A stretch of DNA of 64,000 nt. Source: Phaeospirillum sp. Lineage in GTDB: Bacteria; Pseudomonadota; Alphaproteobacteria; Rhodospirillales; Magnetospirillaceae. The DNA is taken from contig JAVBXM010000165.1 of NCBI GenBank assembly GCA_030824585.1, positions 19,693-83,692 of the forward strand, written 5' to 3'. The notes below the pieces were generated by a model. It was not told where the DNA came from and searched no databases. It saw only the letters and a program-made list of their open reading frames with translations. Position numbers and translations under genes: made by a program. Below are positions 61,504 to 64,000 of this stretch, one piece after another (position 1 is the first letter of the stretch; every line of letters begins with the position of its first letter).

Positions 61504-61709
61504 TTGCGGGAAGCCCTCCGTTTGCTCTCCCCGCCATACACGCTCTGGCTGGCGGTAAAGTCGACGGAACAGTCTCCGCGCTCAGCAGATAAACGAGTGG
61601 ATTTCCGCGCCATCAGGCGCATGGCGCCAGCCGCCAGGATTTCGGCCACCTCGTCGAGGCGCTCGGCGGCGGTCATATGGTCGGGCGACAATGCAGTGGG
61701 ACCAGACAT
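61500..61709 (-). CDS. Small protein upstream of DUF2924
   Basis: A 69-residue protein starting MSGPTALSPDHMTAAERLDE at 61709 (an in-frame start at 61742 adds 11 residues). It contains LDEVAEILAAGAMRLMARKS, a helix recurring in small genes before DUF2924. It overlaps DUF2924 by 4 bp. No function can be given. Confidence 0.65.
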   Translation of the reverse strand: MSGPTALSPDHMTAAERLDEVAEILAAGAMRLMARKSTRLSAERGDCSVDFTASQSVYGGESKRRASRK

Positions 61710-61855
61710 GGTGTTCCGTTGATCTAGTGGCTTATCGATCACCTACCCAGGGGCGCGTGGTTTCGTCCCAGCCATCGCATTTGACTCGACTCCCCAGCCC
61801 ATTTTCGCTTAAGAACCTATTGTGAACATGGGTCGAGGCGTAAGAGGAGCGTCGA

Positions 61856-63100
61856 ATGGCCAAGGATCTGAAAAAGTTCGTCAATCCGCGCTTCACCAAG
61901 ACCGTCGATCTCGGCCTGCTGCGGCGCCTGTTCGAGCGCCAGCCTCCCGATCGGCGCGACTTCGATGTCGCAATCTTCGATGGTGAGGCCGCTGCCGTTC
62001 GGCAGGCGCTGCTCGACTTCTTTGCCGGGCCGGAAAATGGGTTCTCCCAGGGACTGGTGGCCGACCTGCACCGGATCGCTGAACTCGGCAATGAGAACGG
62101 CATGCGCATGCTGCTGGAGCAGGCGCCACGCTACGGCATCGTCATCTACCAGCCCGTCGATGCGACGGGGCAGCCGATTCGGCTCGATCCGAAGCATGTC
62201 GCCCTGCTGATGTTCCTTGATCACCGTGAAGCGTTCGACGCAGCCTCCGATCTGCTGGCGCTCGAGGCCCAGGCGACGCTGACCGAATTCGCGGGCGCGG
62301 AGGAAGGCATCGAGCCCCAGCTTGAGGATCAGATCAAGGAGATGTTCAAGCGGGCGGCTGGCGAGATGTTCGCCCGCGAACTCCAGAGCGACTATTGCCG
62401 CGTCGGCTGGTACGAGGACGACGACGAGGTCAACATTGTCGTCACCTATGGGGCGCCGGTCACCATCACGCCGGTGATCGACGGCGGCGAGGAACGGGTC
62501 ATCAGCTTTCAGGCTGCCGGCCACGCCGTTCTGGCCTATGCGCCAGCAACGGGACGGCTGAAAATCGGCGGCATCGTGAAGGCCCGGCGCGCCGAACTCG
62601 CTTCCATCTTCGCCGCCACCATGCTGGAGCGCCCCGATTTCTTTGCCGGCGCCAACAGCCGCAACCTTTATACCCTGGCTGCGGTCGAACGGACCGGACT
62701 GGGGTTCACGGTGGACCACGCCTTCGATCCCGGCATCGTGCGCGTGCAAATCGTCGAGGTACAGGCGGACCGGATCGCCACCGATTCCCGCACCGACGAT
62801 ATCAAGGTGGTGTGGTCGCTGATCGCGCGCGACAGCCGCGGCAACGCCCTGGCGAGGCTGGCGGAGATGACGCGAGGTCTCGTCTTCGGCCCCGAGAACT
62901 TCCGCCTCGGCCACATGATCCTGCGGGTGCATTTCGCTTCTGGCCGCCCCCAGCCGACCAAGGTCACCATCAAGATCAAGCCGCCGGATACGGCCGCCTT
63001 CAAGCGGCTGATGTTCGAGGGCCGTATCATGGACCTGCTTCGCCGCAACGGATTCTGTCATGACCGAGACGCTGTCGAGGCTGCTGCTGCGGCTGAGTGA
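61856..63100 (+). CDS. Uncharacterised 414-residue protein
   Basis: It begins MAKDLKKFVNPRFTKTVDLG and is soluble, with alternating acidic and hydrophobic segments. I recognise no catalytic motif. Residues about 235-285 (KIGGIVKARRAELASIFAAT) look helical and basic. The gene is divergent from the recombinase module and overlaps the following winged-helix gene by 41 bp, so they are a pair. It is not a shadow: codon bias matches the surrounding genes. Confidence 0.7.
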   Translation: MAKDLKKFVNPRFTKTVDLGLLRRLFERQPPDRRDFDVAIFDGEAAAVRQALLDFFAGPENGFSQGLVADLHRIAELGNENGMRMLLEQAPRYGIVIYQPVDATGQPIRLDPKHVALLMFLDHREAFDAASDLLALEAQATLTEFAGAEEGIEPQLEDQIKEMFKRAAGEMFARELQSDYCRVGWYEDDDEVNIVVTYGAPVTITPVIDGGEERVISFQAAGHAVLAYAPATGRLKIGGIVKARRAELASIFAATMLERPDFFAGANSRNLYTLAAVERTGLGFTVDHAFDPGIVRVQIVEVQADRIATDSRTDDIKVVWSLIARDSRGNALARLAEMTRGLVFGPENFRLGHMILRVHFASGRPQPTKVTIKIKPPDTAAFKRLMFEGRIMDLLRRNGFCHDRDAVEAAAAAE

Positions 63101-64000
63101 AGCCGAACACCCGGTCTTGTGGGGCCGGGTGGCTGCTCCCCATTTCGGTCGGGATTTCGATCGGCTGCTGGCACAGCGCGTTCTGATCGAAGACCCGCCT
63201 GCCCATTCCTGGGCGGTCTGCAGCGACTGCGAATGCGGCCTCGACGCGCGGCCGATCCAGCATATCAATGACCATCCGGTCGCTGTCTGCCCGCTTGATC
63301 ATCAAGCCGATGCGCATCTGACCGACACCGATATCCGGATCTTTCGCATCGATCCTGCGATGCTGGCACGGATGGTCGGCGCCGCCAGCGGGCTGGACAA
63401 GGACCCGGAGACCATCCTGCCCGGATTGTGGCGCTTGGGAGCGGTGAGCAGCAGCCAAGCTGTCTTCATCGCTATGTCCATTGCTGCTGCCATTCAGCCG
63501 GGGCTCATGGGCATGCTGACGAAAGCGGCCGGGGGCTCCGCAATCACCCTGCTGGTGCCGCAACATCTGCCGTCGGAAAGCCGTCGGCTTTTCGTGGATG
63601 CCGGCATGCATGTCGTGGCGCTGCTTGATGCCCTTGGCGATGATCCAGGCGCACCGTTTGCCTTGCAGCGGGCAAAGCTGGTTCCGACCCTTGCCCCAAA
63701 GCTGCAATTGGACCGGGCGCGGTTCGCCGTCTCCTTGCACGGGGCTGGCGGCACCTTGCCCAAGAGACCGTTCGACCTGCTGTGGATTCTGGCCGAGGCC
63801 GGTGGTGCCATCGTCGAGCGTCGAACCATAGAAACTCACCTGTGGAGCCAACCGGTCGACAAGACCGCCGTCAACGATGCCGTCCGCGATCTGCGTCGCG
63901 GGCTGACGGAGATTGATCGGCGCGGCAAAGACCTGATCGAAACCAAGGCCGGACGAGGCTACCGCGTGGCGCTCGACCCGCGCGAGATCGCCCTGTCGTA
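63060..64000 (+). CDS. Winged-helix regulator-like protein, probably complete except for the last base
   Basis: The ATG at 63060 opens 313 codons with no stop; the window ends after TCG TA, so the next base may complete a stop. N-terminal residues about 40-80 carry CSDCECGLDARP and a later VCPLDH, possibly a metal site. Residues about 238-305 match an OmpR/PhoB-type winged helix: FDLLWILAEAGGAIVERRTI, then DKTAVNDAVRDLRRGLTEI and GRGYRVAL. The phosphoacceptor domain is absent. It is paired with the upstream gene. Confidence 0.7.
   Translation, partial: MTETLSRLLLRLSEAEHPVLWGRVAAPHFGRDFDRLLAQRVLIEDPPAHSWAVCSDCECGLDARPIQHINDHPVAVCPLDHQADAHLTDTDIRIFRIDPAMLARMVGAASGLDKDPETILPGLWRLGAVSSSQAVFIAMSIAAAIQPGLMGMLTKAAGGSAITLLVPQHLPSESRRLFVDAGMHVVALLDALGDDPGAPFALQRAKLVPTLAPKLQLDRARFAVSLHGAGGTLPKRPFDLLWILAEAGGAIVERRTIETHLWSQPVDKTAVNDAVRDLRRGLTEIDRRGKDLIETKAGRGYRVALDPREIALS

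Overview
The window is GC-rich alphaproteobacterial DNA. The ribE-ribBA-ribH-nusB order and the character of the encoded proteins suggest a Rhodospirillales organism, plausibly a Magnetospirillum relative. That placement is an inference from gene content, because there is no rRNA here to confirm it. I found no tRNA, rRNA or CRISPR array. The window has two very different halves.

Left half (1-41.3 kb): an accessory catabolic region for aromatic acids, built around prenylated-FMN (prFMN) enzymology. It has three divergent UbiD-type decarboxylases (4998, 14636, 34427) and two UbiX-type flavin prenyltransferases (7447, 36008). Uptake genes are an aromatic-acid MFS porter, a TRAP dctPQM set, a branched-chain-type ABC transporter whose binding protein lies about 8 kb from its permeases, a TauABC-type ABC transporter and a second MFS. 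Catabolic enzymes are a PaaK-type CoA ligase, a nitronate monooxygenase, two SDRs, an aldehyde dehydrogenase and a biotin-dependent carboxyltransferase. Mixed in are genes that could supply prFMN itself: GTP cyclohydrolase II (ribA), an extra ribBA, isopentenyl-diphosphate isomerase (idi), and an extra FMN-dependent chorismate synthase. A two-gene unit (a metal-ligand-less GTP-cyclohydrolase-II-like half domain plus a pyridoxamine-phosphate-oxidase-like flavoprotein) occurs twice, each time beside ubiX/ubiD. Two IclR regulators and one GntR regulator are present. Two families of repeated operator-like palindromes tie distant promoters together: GTGCG-N5-CGCAC around 6.5 and 10.2 kb, and ATTAGGT-N3-ACCT around 25.6, 29.2 and 34.35 kb. 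A chemotaxis receptor and ribE-ribBA-ribH close this half.

Junction (41.27-43.6 kb): nusB is cut off after about 35 codons. It is followed by gene remains: the start of a Wadjet type III JetA joined to the end of JetD, the start of a Wadjet type I JetA (DUF3375), the tail of an unidentified protein, and a frame-disrupted GIY-YIG-like gene.

Right half (43.6-64 kb): a defence and mobility island. It holds a class III nucleotide-cyclase-like protein, a DUF5131/TcmP pair, and a tightly coupled minus-strand operon encoding a SNF2 helicase, a small protein, a Rad50-like ATPase, an AIPR protein with a PD-(D/E)XK-like motif, a beta-class adenine methyltransferase and a helicase-nuclease. A serine recombinase module (small protein, DUF2924, recombinase, HTH protein) follows, and then two uncharacterised genes, the last running off the edge with an OmpR-type winged helix. 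The six-gene operon is the best candidate for an undescribed antiviral system. The prFMN supply cluster with its duplicated two-gene unit is the best candidate for undescribed metabolism.
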